A stretch of DNA of 11,516 nucleotides from an uncultured Blautia sp. (GTDB lineage Bacteria; Bacillota_A; Clostridia; Lachnospirales; Lachnospiraceae): the NCBI GenBank assembly GCA_905209435.1, contig CAJLTE010000094.1, forward strand, positions 1-11,516, written 5' to 3'. The translations under genes and the position numbers were made by a program. The notes below the pieces were generated by a model, which had not been told where the DNA came from, did no database searches, and saw nothing but the letters and a program-made list of their open reading frames with translations. Below, piece after piece: positions 5,373 to 11,516 of this stretch (its first letter is position 1; the number at the start of each line of letters is the position of its first letter).

Positions 5373-6566
5373 ATGGCAGTAACATTGCGTGAGATCATAA
5401 AACAGGTACAGCATCTGGAGATGAAGTTGGTAGCAGGTGAGACAGGACTGGATCATGAAGTGTCATGGACGCATATGGTAGACAGCGACACGATTTCTGC
5501 ATTTCTGCAGGGACAGGAACTTACCTTTACAACAGGGTTGGGACTGAATGAAAATCTGACTCTTCTTCGTCTGGTAAAGGAAGTATGGCGAAACAAAGCC
5601 AGTGGGATCGTGATTAATACAGGGCCTTATATCAGTGAGATCGGACAGGATGTTATTGATTTTGCAAATGAAAAGGGATTCCCGGTATTTGAAGTACCGT
5701 GGAAGGTTCGAATGGCTGAAATCATGCGGATCATATGTTTTGCAATAACAAAAGAGCAGCAGAACGCAATTGAGGTTGCGACGGCACTGAACAATGCCTT
5801 TTTATGTCCGTCCCAGGAAGAATTGTATGTTTCGGCACTGATGAGAAAAGGGTATTTTACAGACAGTGCATATACGGTTGTGAATGTGTGTGTTCTGGAA
5901 GACAATGATCGTGTAACAGGAACAAGGCTAGAGCAGATTTTATCTAAACTGAGCAGTCATATCCGCTGTAATTATAATGGGATTTTGTGTTGTGCCCAGG
6001 ATAAGCAGATTCTTCTGGTTTTGTGTGATTATTCTGATGAAGCATGCAGAAAAACTACAGAGAGGATTTTTCAGATACTATGCAGGATGGTATGTCAGAA
6101 GGAACAGATTTTTGTAAGTGTAAGTAAGCAGATTTCCGGGATCAGGCAGATTTATAAGAGCTATCAGTTTGCGGAAAAAATGTCTGATCTATTATGTGTC
6201 TGTCAGGTTCCGGGCGAGCAAAGCACAGATGGCGGAAAGATTATTTTTTACAAAGATCTTGGGATTTACAGGGTACTGCTCACACTTACAGATAAGGAAG
6301 CAATAAAAGAATATCTGGCAGATACAGTAGCTCCATTGTATGAATATGATGAGATGAACCACTCAGATCTGGTCAGAGTACTTCAGTGCTACCTGGCTAA
6401 CGACTGCAGTGTCAAAAGTGCGTCACAGGAATTGATCGTACATCGAAATACAATTAATTATAAGCTTGGAAAGGCCGCTGAGATACTTGGAAAAAATCTT
6501 TCTGATTTTGATGTGCGTTTTCAGCTGAGGCTGGGTTTCCTGTTATATCAGATGAATGAAATGTAA
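5373..6566 (+). CDS. PucR-family transcriptional regulator
   Basis: A 397-residue regulator with the PucR layout. An N-terminal PucR sensory domain spans about 4-125 (VTLREIIKQ, SWTHMVDSDTISAFLQGQEL at 31-50, and GFPVFEVPW at 102-110). A middle GGDEF-like/CdaR-type region runs from about 150 to 280, and a C-terminal PucR helix-turn-helix lies at about 332-394 (VKSASQELIVHRNTINYKLGK at 347-367, interrupted here only by family-typical residues). Such proteins usually activate catabolic genes for nitrogenous compounds in response to a substrate. I chose the ATG at 5373, which begins the canonical VTLREI motif behind GGTGGAG/AAAGG. The frame is open to 5325, overlapping the exporter stop, but that extension has no family resemblance. 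It sits between the exporter and the aminotransferase and likely controls both units, perhaps through the shared GCGGTAAACA sites. Confidence 0.85.
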   Translation: MAVTLREIIKQVQHLEMKLVAGETGLDHEVSWTHMVDSDTISAFLQGQELTFTTGLGLNENLTLLRLVKEVWRNKASGIVINTGPYISEIGQDVIDFANEKGFPVFEVPWKVRMAEIMRIICFAITKEQQNAIEVATALNNAFLCPSQEELYVSALMRKGYFTDSAYTVVNVCVLEDNDRVTGTRLEQILSKLSSHIRCNYNGILCCAQDKQILLVLCDYSDEACRKTTERIFQILCRMVCQKEQIFVSVSKQISGIRQIYKSYQFAEKMSDLLCVCQVPGEQSTDGGKIIFYKDLGIYRVLLTLTDKEAIKEYLADTVAPLYEYDEMNHSDLVRVLQCYLANDCSVKSASQELIVHRNTINYKLGKAAEILGKNLSDFDVRFQLRLGFLLYQMNEM

Positions 6567-6574
6567 AAGGAAAA

Positions 6575-6610
6575 TGCGGCAGCAGAATAATAACGATTGT
6601 GCTGCAGCAC
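6575..6610 (+). repeat. Inverted repeat and 12-bp palindrome after the pucR-type gene
   Basis: TGCGGCAGCA (6575-6584) can pair with TGCTGCAGCA (6600-6609) with one mismatch. The second arm lies inside a perfect palindrome, GTGCTGCAGCAC (6599-6610). No T-run follows on the plus strand, so it is a poor terminator there; a protein-binding site is possible. Confidence 0.4.
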
Positions 6611-6633
6611 AAAAATAATTGGATAGATGTCTA

Positions 6634-6662
6634 TTGCAGACAGCCAGTGTCGAGAGTAATAT
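6634..6662 (+). promoter_or_regulatory. Candidate promoter for the aminotransferase-dehydrogenase unit
   Basis: TTGCAG (6634-6639) and TAATAT (6657-6662) are 17 bp apart. The -35 is weak, as expected for a promoter needing an activator such as the PucR-type protein. The start would be near 6669, just before the leader hairpin. Confidence 0.4.
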
Positions 6663-6678
6663 ATGACTCAGATAAGAC

Positions 6679-6722
6679 AAAGGCGTCTGGTTCACAAATG
6701 AATGTGGGCCGGGCGCTTTTCT
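6679..6722 (+). terminator. Leader terminator/attenuator before the aminotransferase gene
   Basis: AAAGGCGTCTGG (6679-6690) pairs with CCGGGCGCTTTT (6709-6720) using three G-T pairs. The stem continues inward through TTCACA and TGTGGG to about 18 bp with a 6-nt loop, AATGAA. TTTTCTT ends the element. It could terminate the PucR-type transcript and also attenuate transcription from 6634-6662. Confidence 0.65.
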
Positions 6723-6745
6723 TATTCTACAACAAATAATAAGTT

Positions 6746-6755
6746 TGTTTACCGC
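6746..6755 (-). promoter_or_regulatory. Candidate operator GCGGTAAACA, copy 2 (inverted)
   Basis: TGTTTACCGC here is the exact reverse complement of 4581-4590. It lies between the leader hairpin and the aminotransferase ribosome site. Confidence 0.25.
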
Positions 6756-6807
6756 AAAAATGAACAATATTTAAAACTGAATTACAGATAAAGAGGAGGA
6801 AGTTATT

Positions 6808-8145
6808 ATGAGTTTAACAGGAAAAGAAGTAGCACAGATGCACAAAGATTATGTGATGCAGTCATGGGCAAGATCAGGAGCAGATACTTTACCGGTAGAA
6901 AGAGCCGAGGGAATTTATTTTTACGATTATGATGGAAAAAAATATGCAGATATGGCTTCACTTCTGGTGTGTTCCAACCTCGGACATGAGCTTCCGGAGA
7001 TCGTTGAAGCGATCAAGGAACAGGCTGATAAGATGTGCTTCATGGCACCGGCATATGCATCCGAGCCTAAGAGCATGCTGGCAAAAATGCTTGTAGAAGC
7101 AGCAGGAGCAGATACATACAAGAGAGTTTTCTTCACAAATGGTGGAGCAGAATCCAATGAGAATGCTATAAAAATGGCACGTATGGTAACCGGAAGAACC
7201 AAGATCTTTTCCTGCTACAGAAGCTATCATGGAGCTACACTTGGAGCATCCAATGCTTCCGGTGACTGGAGAAGATATGCAGCAGAGATCGGTGGTGCAA
7301 ATGGGTTCGTACACTTTATGAACCCTCAGATGTATCGTGACGGATATACAAAAGGAGTTGATGATGCAGAGGTAACGAAAAAATATCTGGATGCGCTGGA
7401 TCTGCAGCTCAGATATGAAGGCCCCGGAAATGTGGCAGCGATCCTGATGGAGTCTATAGTAGGTGCAAACGGTGTCATTCTTCCTCCAGACGGATATATG
7501 GAAGGTGTTCGTGCACTTTGTGACAAATATGGAATCCTTCTGATCTGTGATGAGGTTATGGCAGGATTTTACCGTACAGGAAAAATGTTTGCATTTATGA
7601 ATTTCGACATGAAACCTGATATCATTACATTTGCAAAAGGTGTTACCTGTGGTTATGTACAGCTGGGCGGATGTATTGTAAGTAAAAAGGTTGCGGAGTA
7701 TTTTGAGGAAAATGTTCTTCAGTGCGGACTTACTTACAGTGGACATACACTTGCATGTGCGGCTGGTGTAGCAGCAATGAAATATTATAAAGAACACGAC
7801 ATCGAGGGCCATGTAGCCGAGATGCACGAGATCGTTGCTCCGTTTATGGATGAGATGGTAAAGAAGCATAAATGTATTGGTGAAGCAAGATGTATCGGTT
7901 TGTTCGGTGCACTTGAAGTAGTCAAGAATAAAGAAACCAGAGAACCGATGCAGGAATACGGCGTACCCGGACCGGTAATGCCGTGGATATTTGCAGAATT
8001 AAAAAAACGTGGCTTTGCAACCTTCGGACGTGAGAACTTTATTGAAATCTGTCCGCCACTGATCATCACGAAAGAGGAGCTGGAAGAGTATCTCCCGATC
8101 CTTGATGAAGTGCTTACAATGGTCGATGAAAAATTTTGTGACTGA
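6808..8145 (+). CDS. toa: Class III aminotransferase, probable taurine:2-oxoglutarate aminotransferase
   Basis: A 445-residue cytoplasmic PLP enzyme of the ornithine/omega-amino acid (class III) group. It would move the amino group of an omega-amine, probably taurine, to 2-oxoglutarate, giving glutamate and sulfoacetaldehyde. Visible landmarks are the phosphate-binding TNGGAESNENAIKMAR (110-125), YRSYHGATLGA (137-147), DEVMAGFYRTG (248-258) whose Asp248 pairs with the pyridine nitrogen, and the Schiff-base Lys277 in ITFAKG. The length is normal and the protein looks intact. AGGAGG lies eight bases before the ATG. The dehydrogenase gene starts 18 bp after the stop, which fits two successive steps. 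The taurine assignment rests on resemblance to Toa-type proteins and on TauE and dehydrogenase neighbours; beta-alanine, GABA or another omega-amine remains possible. Confidence 0.75.
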   Translation: MSLTGKEVAQMHKDYVMQSWARSGADTLPVERAEGIYFYDYDGKKYADMASLLVCSNLGHELPEIVEAIKEQADKMCFMAPAYASEPKSMLAKMLVEAAGADTYKRVFFTNGGAESNENAIKMARMVTGRTKIFSCYRSYHGATLGASNASGDWRRYAAEIGGANGFVHFMNPQMYRDGYTKGVDDAEVTKKYLDALDLQLRYEGPGNVAAILMESIVGANGVILPPDGYMEGVRALCDKYGILLICDEVMAGFYRTGKMFAFMNFDMKPDIITFAKGVTCGYVQLGGCIVSKKVAEYFEENVLQCGLTYSGHTLACAAGVAAMKYYKEHDIEGHVAEMHEIVAPFMDEMVKKHKCIGEARCIGLFGALEVVKNKETREPMQEYGVPGPVMPWIFAELKKRGFATFGRENFIEICPPLIITKEELEEYLPILDEVLTMVDEKFCD

Positions 8146-8163
8146 TAAAGCAGGAGGTAGCCT

Positions 8164-9291
8164 ATGAACTGGGATTATCTACAGCCGGTAAAAATTCATT
8201 TCGGCAAAGGCAGAGTAAAAGAAATCAAAGAAATAGCCAGAGAGCTTGGCTGCGAAAGAGGCCTTCTGGTGGCAGGACCGTTTTTCTTTAAAAGCGGTCT
8301 TGCCGAAAAGGTCATAAAAGAGTCAGAAGGAATGATCGTTGCTTCTTTTGGAGATGTTTCTCCAAACCCGGACGTTGCAGAGGTAGATGCCTGTGCGGAA
8401 GTGATCCGGCAGAAAAATATCGGATTTGTGGTAGCACTGGGTGGAGGCAGTCCCATGGATTGTGCCAAAGCAGCTGCCAGTGTAGCTCTGACTTCGGATT
8501 CCATCCGTAAGTATCATGGAACCGGAGTAGCAATGCCGGAGAAACATCTTCCACTGATCGCAGTTCCTACGACTGCAGGAACAGGAAGTGAAGTGACCTG
8601 TGTATCAGTTCTTTCGGATCATGCAAATGGAAAAAAAGCGCCGATCGTATCAGAGGGATTTTATCCGGCAGCAGCTATCATTGATCCGGAACTTACTTAT
8701 ACAATGCCACCGCAGGTTACGGCAGGAACAGGAATTGATGTTCTTTCCCATGCGATCGAAGGCTATTGGAGCAAAGGTCATCAGCCGATCTGTGATGTAC
8801 TTGCGATGCATGCAGCAGAACTGGTATTTAAATATGTTTACAGAGCATACAGGAAGCCCGATGATGAGGAAGCAAGGGAGAAAATGTGCGAAGCATCTTT
8901 GATCGCAGGATTGGCGTTTACTTTACCGAAAACCACTTCGTCCCATGCGTGTTCATTTCCATTGACCAATATTTATCACATCCCGCATGGCGAGGCGTGT
9001 GGCCTGACCCTGGATTATTTTATAAGAATCAATGCAAAAGGCGAAGGTGGTGAACGTGTAGAGGAATTTGCCAGAAGGATTGGATTCAAAGATGCAGAAG
9101 AGATGGCGGATGCAGTTCTTGAATTAAAGAAAAAAATGGGATTGCGGTGTGATCTGAAGGATCTGGAGCTTGATGATGATCAGATTGCGGAGCTGGTTCG
9201 CATCAGCAGACACCCGAACCTTTATAACAATCCGGTAGAGATCACAGACGAGATGCTGGATGAGATGTATCGATATCTGGCCGGAAAGTGA
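8164..9291 (+). CDS. Iron-type (group III) alcohol dehydrogenase, probable sulfoacetaldehyde reductase
   Basis: A 375-residue metal-dependent alcohol dehydrogenase. The nucleotide-binding loop GGGSPMDCAKA is at 93-103 and PTTAGTGSEVT at 135-145. The four metal ligands are all present: Asp192 and His196 (IDVLSHAIE), His261 (SSHACSFP) and His275 (PHGEACG), with the same relative spacing as in FucO-type enzymes. It would reduce the aldehyde released by the preceding aminotransferase using NAD(P)H; if that is sulfoacetaldehyde the product is isethionate. Dehydrogenases of this family do this step in known gut-bacterial taurine pathways. AGGAGG lies six bases before the ATG. It is probably cotranscribed with the aminotransferase. 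Other aldehyde substrates cannot be excluded from sequence. Confidence 0.8.
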   Translation: MNWDYLQPVKIHFGKGRVKEIKEIARELGCERGLLVAGPFFFKSGLAEKVIKESEGMIVASFGDVSPNPDVAEVDACAEVIRQKNIGFVVALGGGSPMDCAKAAASVALTSDSIRKYHGTGVAMPEKHLPLIAVPTTAGTGSEVTCVSVLSDHANGKKAPIVSEGFYPAAAIIDPELTYTMPPQVTAGTGIDVLSHAIEGYWSKGHQPICDVLAMHAAELVFKYVYRAYRKPDDEEAREKMCEASLIAGLAFTLPKTTSSHACSFPLTNIYHIPHGEACGLTLDYFIRINAKGEGGERVEEFARRIGFKDAEEMADAVLELKKKMGLRCDLKDLELDDDQIAELVRISRHPNLYNNPVEITDEMLDEMYRYLAGK

Positions 9292-9301
9292 AAGATTTTG
9301 A

Positions 9302-9330
9302 TTGAATATTGAAAAAAATAATGATAATAT
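9302..9330 (+). promoter_or_regulatory. Candidate promoter for the P-II/permease unit
   Basis: TTGAAT (9302-9307) and TAATAT (9325-9330) are 17 bp apart, and a TG one base before the -10 makes it extended. The hairpin at 9345 begins 15 bp further on. Confidence 0.5.
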
Positions 9331-9344
9331 AAAGAGAGACGATG

Positions 9345-9377
9345 GAGTCCGGATACTTTGGTATCTGGGCTCTTTTT
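9345..9377 (+). terminator. Leader terminator/attenuator before the P-II gene
   Basis: GAGTCCGGATAC (9345-9356) pairs with GTATCTGGGCTC (9361-9372) in a 12-bp stem with two G-T pairs and loop TTTG, followed by TTTTT. It could end the dehydrogenase transcript and attenuate transcription from 9302-9330. Confidence 0.7.
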
Positions 9378-9404
9378 GTATTTATGGATGGGAGTTGAAG
9401 GATT

Positions 9405-9740
9405 ATGAAACTGATCACAGCAATCGTAAGACCAGAGAAAGTGATGGACGTCATCAAAGCACTGGAGCAGGAAGGATATTTTGCTTTTTCAAAATGGGCA
9501 ATTTCAGGAAGAGGTAAGGAAAAAGGAATTCAGGTAGGGGATGTCCTTTATCAGGAAATGGCAAAAAATATGCTGTATATTACTGTTGGGGACAAAGAAA
9601 AAGATGAGGTTGTAGATATTATCATTAACAGTGCAAAGAGTGGGCAGTATGGACATTATGGTGATGGAAAAATTTTTGTTTCCGATATCAGTGAGGCATA
9701 TACGATCAGTGAAGAAACCAGAGAAGATGATGATGAATGA
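9405..9740 (+). CDS. P-II family nitrogen regulatory protein, NifI-like
   Basis: A 111-residue trimer-forming signalling protein of the GlnB/GlnK family. The N-terminus MKLITAIVRPEK (1-12) and the C-terminal signature GDGKIFVSDISEAYTI (86-101) are clear. The T-loop region SGRGKEKGIQVGDVLYQEM (34-52) resembles the NifI1 subgroup (GRGKxKGI-x-VGD) rather than classical GlnB, which has an uridylylated Tyr in a different context. P-II proteins bind ATP/ADP and 2-oxoglutarate and switch partners through the T-loop. Its gene stands 27 bp before an APC permease, reminiscent of glnK-amtB pairs, so the permease is the prime candidate target. It would report nitrogen and 2-oxoglutarate status to a pathway that consumes 2-oxoglutarate. 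It has its own promoter and leader hairpin. The acidic C-terminal tail (EETREDDDE) is unremarkable. Confidence 0.87.
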   Translation: MKLITAIVRPEKVMDVIKALEQEGYFAFSKWAISGRGKEKGIQVGDVLYQEMAKNMLYITVGDKEKDEVVDIIINSAKSGQYGHYGDGKIFVSDISEAYTISEETREDDDE

Positions 9741-9767
9741 TATGATTGATGAAGCAGGAGGATATAT

Positions 9768-11303
9768 ATGGGTGAAAGAAATAAAAGAACAAAATTAAAA
9801 AAATCCATGGGACCTGGTTCGATCTGGGCAGTTGCAGTCGGTTCCATCATTGGATGGGGATGTTTTATACAGGGTGGTCTCTGGACAGAACGTGCAGGTG
9901 GACCGCTCCCGCTGTTTCTGGGATTTCTGGCAGGCGGTCTTTTAATGATCGTGGTAGGCTACAGCTATTCTTATATGATCGCAAAATTCCCGGTAGCGGG
10001 TGGTGAATTTGCCTATGCATATAAAGGCTTTGGAAGAACTGCTTCGTACATATGCGGATGGATGCTGTCGCTTGGATATCTGTCTATTGTAGCTTTGAAT
10101 GCAACGGCACTTCCGGTATTGGCATCCTATATTTTTCCTGGAGTCTTTAACAGAGGTTACCTGTATACAATTGCAGGATATGATGTATATATGGGTGAAG
10201 TCGGATTATCCCTGTTCTTTATCGTACTTTTCGGGATCATGAATTACAAAGGTGCGAAATCTGTAGGAAATCTTCAGCTTGCGATGGTCCTTATCATGTG
10301 TGCAGCGGTTGTTGTATCAGTCATTGGTGTGATCGCAACAGGACATTTTGATGCTTCAAACTTGCAACCGGCATACGGAGCCGAAGGCAAGTCTCTTGGA
10401 AGCGGTTTTGTATCTATCCTGGCATTGGCTCCGTTCCTTTACGTAGGATTTGACTGTATTCCACAGGCGGCAGAAGAATATGATTTTCCACCACAGAAGT
10501 GCAAAATGCTGATCATTTCAGCATTGATCGTAGGTGCTTTGATCTATGGTGCAATGGCACTGGTGACAGATTGTGTTGTTCCCTGGCAGCAGGTTCTGAC
10601 TATGACAGATGCGAATGGAACTCTTGTAAAATGGCATACAGGTGCAGTTCTTGATCTTGCAATGGGAAAAGTTGGTGTGTGCTTTGTGGCACTGGCAGTG
10701 TGCATGGGGATTTTTACCGGTATGAATGGATTTTTTATGACATCCAGCCGTCTTTTATTTGGTATGGCAAGAGCAAAAATGCTTCCGTCAGCTTTTGAAA
10801 AGGTTCATCCGGAGCATAAAACTCCGTCCATATGTGTTGGGTTTACCATGATCATCTGCTGTATCTGCCCATTTTTCGGCAGAGAAGTGATCGGCTGGGT
10901 TGTAGATATGTGTTCCGTAGGTACTGCGTTCGGATATTTCTTTACCTGTGCAGGTGCTTATATTCTTCTGAAAAAATATGGCGATGATACAGATACAAAT
11001 AAAATCCATCCGGCAGTAGCAATGGGCGGCTGTGTGATCTCTGTTGTAATATTGCTACTCCTGATCGTGCCCGGTTCTCCAGCATTCATGGCTCCACAGT
11101 CCTTTGCAGCACTGATCGTGTGGGTGTTGATGGGAGTTACCTTCTATTTTGTTTCAAAGAAAAATTTTGCGAAAGTCGCTAAGAGGGAAATGGATTATTT
11201 GATTCTTGGAAATGTACAGGTAGTTCGAGGACTGAGAAAAGGAAAAGATCAGGGAAGAGTTGTACAGGGAAATATTGTGGCTGATCAGAGTAATAAATCT
11301 TAA
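9768..11303 (+). CDS. APC-superfamily amino acid permease (possible taurine importer)
   Basis: A 511-residue polytopic transporter with about twelve helices. The first helix carries the amine-binding glycine-rich motif GSIIGWGCFIQGG (25-37), followed by FPVAGGEFAYAYKGFG (74-89), both typical of amino acid-polyamine-organocation permeases. The helix region near SILALAPFLYVGFDCIPQAAEEYD carries the conserved Phe/Gly-Asp-Glu pattern of this superfamily. A hydrophilic tail of about 40 residues follows the last helix. AGGAGG lies six bases before the ATG, and the gene follows the P-II gene in one operon. In this cluster it most likely brings in the amino substrate of the aminotransferase, inferred to be taurine. 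The specificity is not visible in sequence, and a general amino acid or ethanolamine-type permease is possible. Confidence 0.85.
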   Translation: MGERNKRTKLKKSMGPGSIWAVAVGSIIGWGCFIQGGLWTERAGGPLPLFLGFLAGGLLMIVVGYSYSYMIAKFPVAGGEFAYAYKGFGRTASYICGWMLSLGYLSIVALNATALPVLASYIFPGVFNRGYLYTIAGYDVYMGEVGLSLFFIVLFGIMNYKGAKSVGNLQLAMVLIMCAAVVVSVIGVIATGHFDASNLQPAYGAEGKSLGSGFVSILALAPFLYVGFDCIPQAAEEYDFPPQKCKMLIISALIVGALIYGAMALVTDCVVPWQQVLTMTDANGTLVKWHTGAVLDLAMGKVGVCFVALAVCMGIFTGMNGFFMTSSRLLFGMARAKMLPSAFEKVHPEHKTPSICVGFTMIICCICPFFGREVIGWVVDMCSVGTAFGYFFTCAGAYILLKKYGDDTDTNKIHPAVAMGGCVISVVILLLLIVPGSPAFMAPQSFAALIVWVLMGVTFYFVSKKNFAKVAKREMDYLILGNVQVVRGLRKGKDQGRVVQGNIVADQSNKS

Positions 11304-11341
11304 AAGGTAATAAAACGGCTGCAGGCCTATAATACTTTCAG

Positions 11342-11388
11342 GGTAACAGAAAAACTTCCATTCAAAAAATGGGAGTTTTTCTGTTACC
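11342..11388 (+). terminator. Long-stem bidirectional terminator after the permease gene
   Basis: The arms at 11342-11362 and 11368-11388 pair over 21 bp with a single G-T pair around a 5-nt loop (CAAAA). The central stem (TTCCATT/AATGGGA) is followed by GTTTTTC on either strand, so it can act as an intrinsic terminator in both directions. It closes the P-II/permease unit. Confidence 0.8.
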
Positions 11389-11426
11389 GGAGTATCATAT
11401 TTGCAAGGTGTGATTTATAAAGTATC

Positions 11427-11454
11427 TTGACAGAGGTACCGATCCTGTTATACT
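11427..11454 (+). promoter_or_regulatory. Strong promoter for the gene beyond the window
   Basis: A consensus TTGACA (11427-11432) and TATACT (11449-11454) are separated by 16 bp. Transcription would start near 11461, immediately before the riboswitch-like sequence. Confidence 0.75.
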
Positions 11455-11465
11455 ATTAAAACTGA

Positions 11466-11516
11466 TAAAGGGGAGTAACCTACGTTTGGAAATCTGCGTT
11501 TGCAGTGTCGTCAGTA
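11466..11516 (+). ncRNA. 5' part of a yybP-ykoY (Mn2+) riboswitch
   Basis: AAAGGGGAGTAAC at 11468-11479 and TCGTCAGTA at 11508-11516 match the conserved first strands of the yybP-ykoY aptamer (GGGGAGUAG and the UCGUCA-type junction), separated by a short helix region of the expected size. The 3' half is cut off by the window edge. This riboswitch class senses Mn2+ and usually controls manganese exporters (MntP, TerC, UPF0016 or P-type ATPases), so such a gene is predicted downstream. Confidence 0.7.

Noticed and set aside
6958..7869. Minus-strand open frame of 303 codons inside the aminotransferase gene
   Set aside because: It is fully antisense to a strongly supported enzyme gene, is Cys/His/Ser-rich and has no family features.
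4539..9372. ANTAR-type dual hexaloop leaders before all three units
   Set aside because: Only the hairpin at 6679-6722 has an A1/G4 six-base loop; the loops at 4531-4538 and 9357-9360 do not fit and no paired upstream hairpins were seen.
1..11516. CRISPR array, tRNA or rRNA genes, insertion sequence or integrase
   Set aside because: I saw no spaced repeats, tRNA-like cloverleaf, rRNA sequence, transposase or recombinase motifs on either strand.

Overview
The window looks like chromosomal DNA from a gut-type Clostridium relative, most likely Lachnospiraceae (Blautia, Dorea or Ruminococcus-like). Strong AGGAGG ribosome sites, intrinsic terminators with U-tracts, a class III aminotransferase, an iron-type alcohol dehydrogenase and a DUF134/NifX protein all fit this. 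Every gene that I accept is on the plus strand.

Region 1 (1-2640) is visibly AT-rich and reads as a defence island. It holds an unrecognised multi-helix membrane protein, the last ~51 codons of what looks like a lost TIR-domain gene, and then a two-gene operon matching type II Thoeris: ThsA (two membrane helices plus a ThsA-type macro domain) and ThsB (TIR-like). In this system family the TIR enzyme makes an ADP-ribose-based signal on phage infection, and the macro domain of the membrane effector senses it and triggers abortive death.

Region 2 (about 2640-3570) is the right-hand edge of the island and a gene graveyard: paired 8-bp direct repeats, a hairpin, the last ~20 codons of a GH1 beta-glucosidase, a frameshifted Nudix hydrolase fragment, and the C-terminal part of a GH113-like glycoside hydrolase fused in frame to the Nudix tail. 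An intrinsic terminator closes it. A DUF134-NifX fusion protein with a His/Cys-rich tail follows (3637-4410).

Region 3 (4460-11390) is a coherent metabolic cluster: a TauE/SafE-type exporter, a PucR-type regulator, a class III aminotransferase resembling taurine:2-oxoglutarate aminotransferase (Toa), a metal-dependent alcohol dehydrogenase, a NifI-like P-II protein and an APC amino acid permease. The simplest reading is use of taurine as a nitrogen source: the permease imports taurine, the transaminase moves its nitrogen to glutamate and leaves sulfoacetaldehyde, the dehydrogenase reduces that to isethionate, and the TauE-type protein exports it. The P-II protein would link the pathway to nitrogen status and PucR would sense the substrate. 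This assignment rests on gene content and family resemblance, not on proof of substrate.

The most unusual regulatory signal is that all three transcription units of this cluster share one leader design: a sigma-A-like promoter, then within about 15-17 nt of the -10 box a strong terminator hairpin, and only then the gene. This suggests attenuation by a common factor. The window ends in a strong promoter followed by the 5' part of what looks like a yybP-ykoY (manganese) riboswitch, whose gene lies outside.
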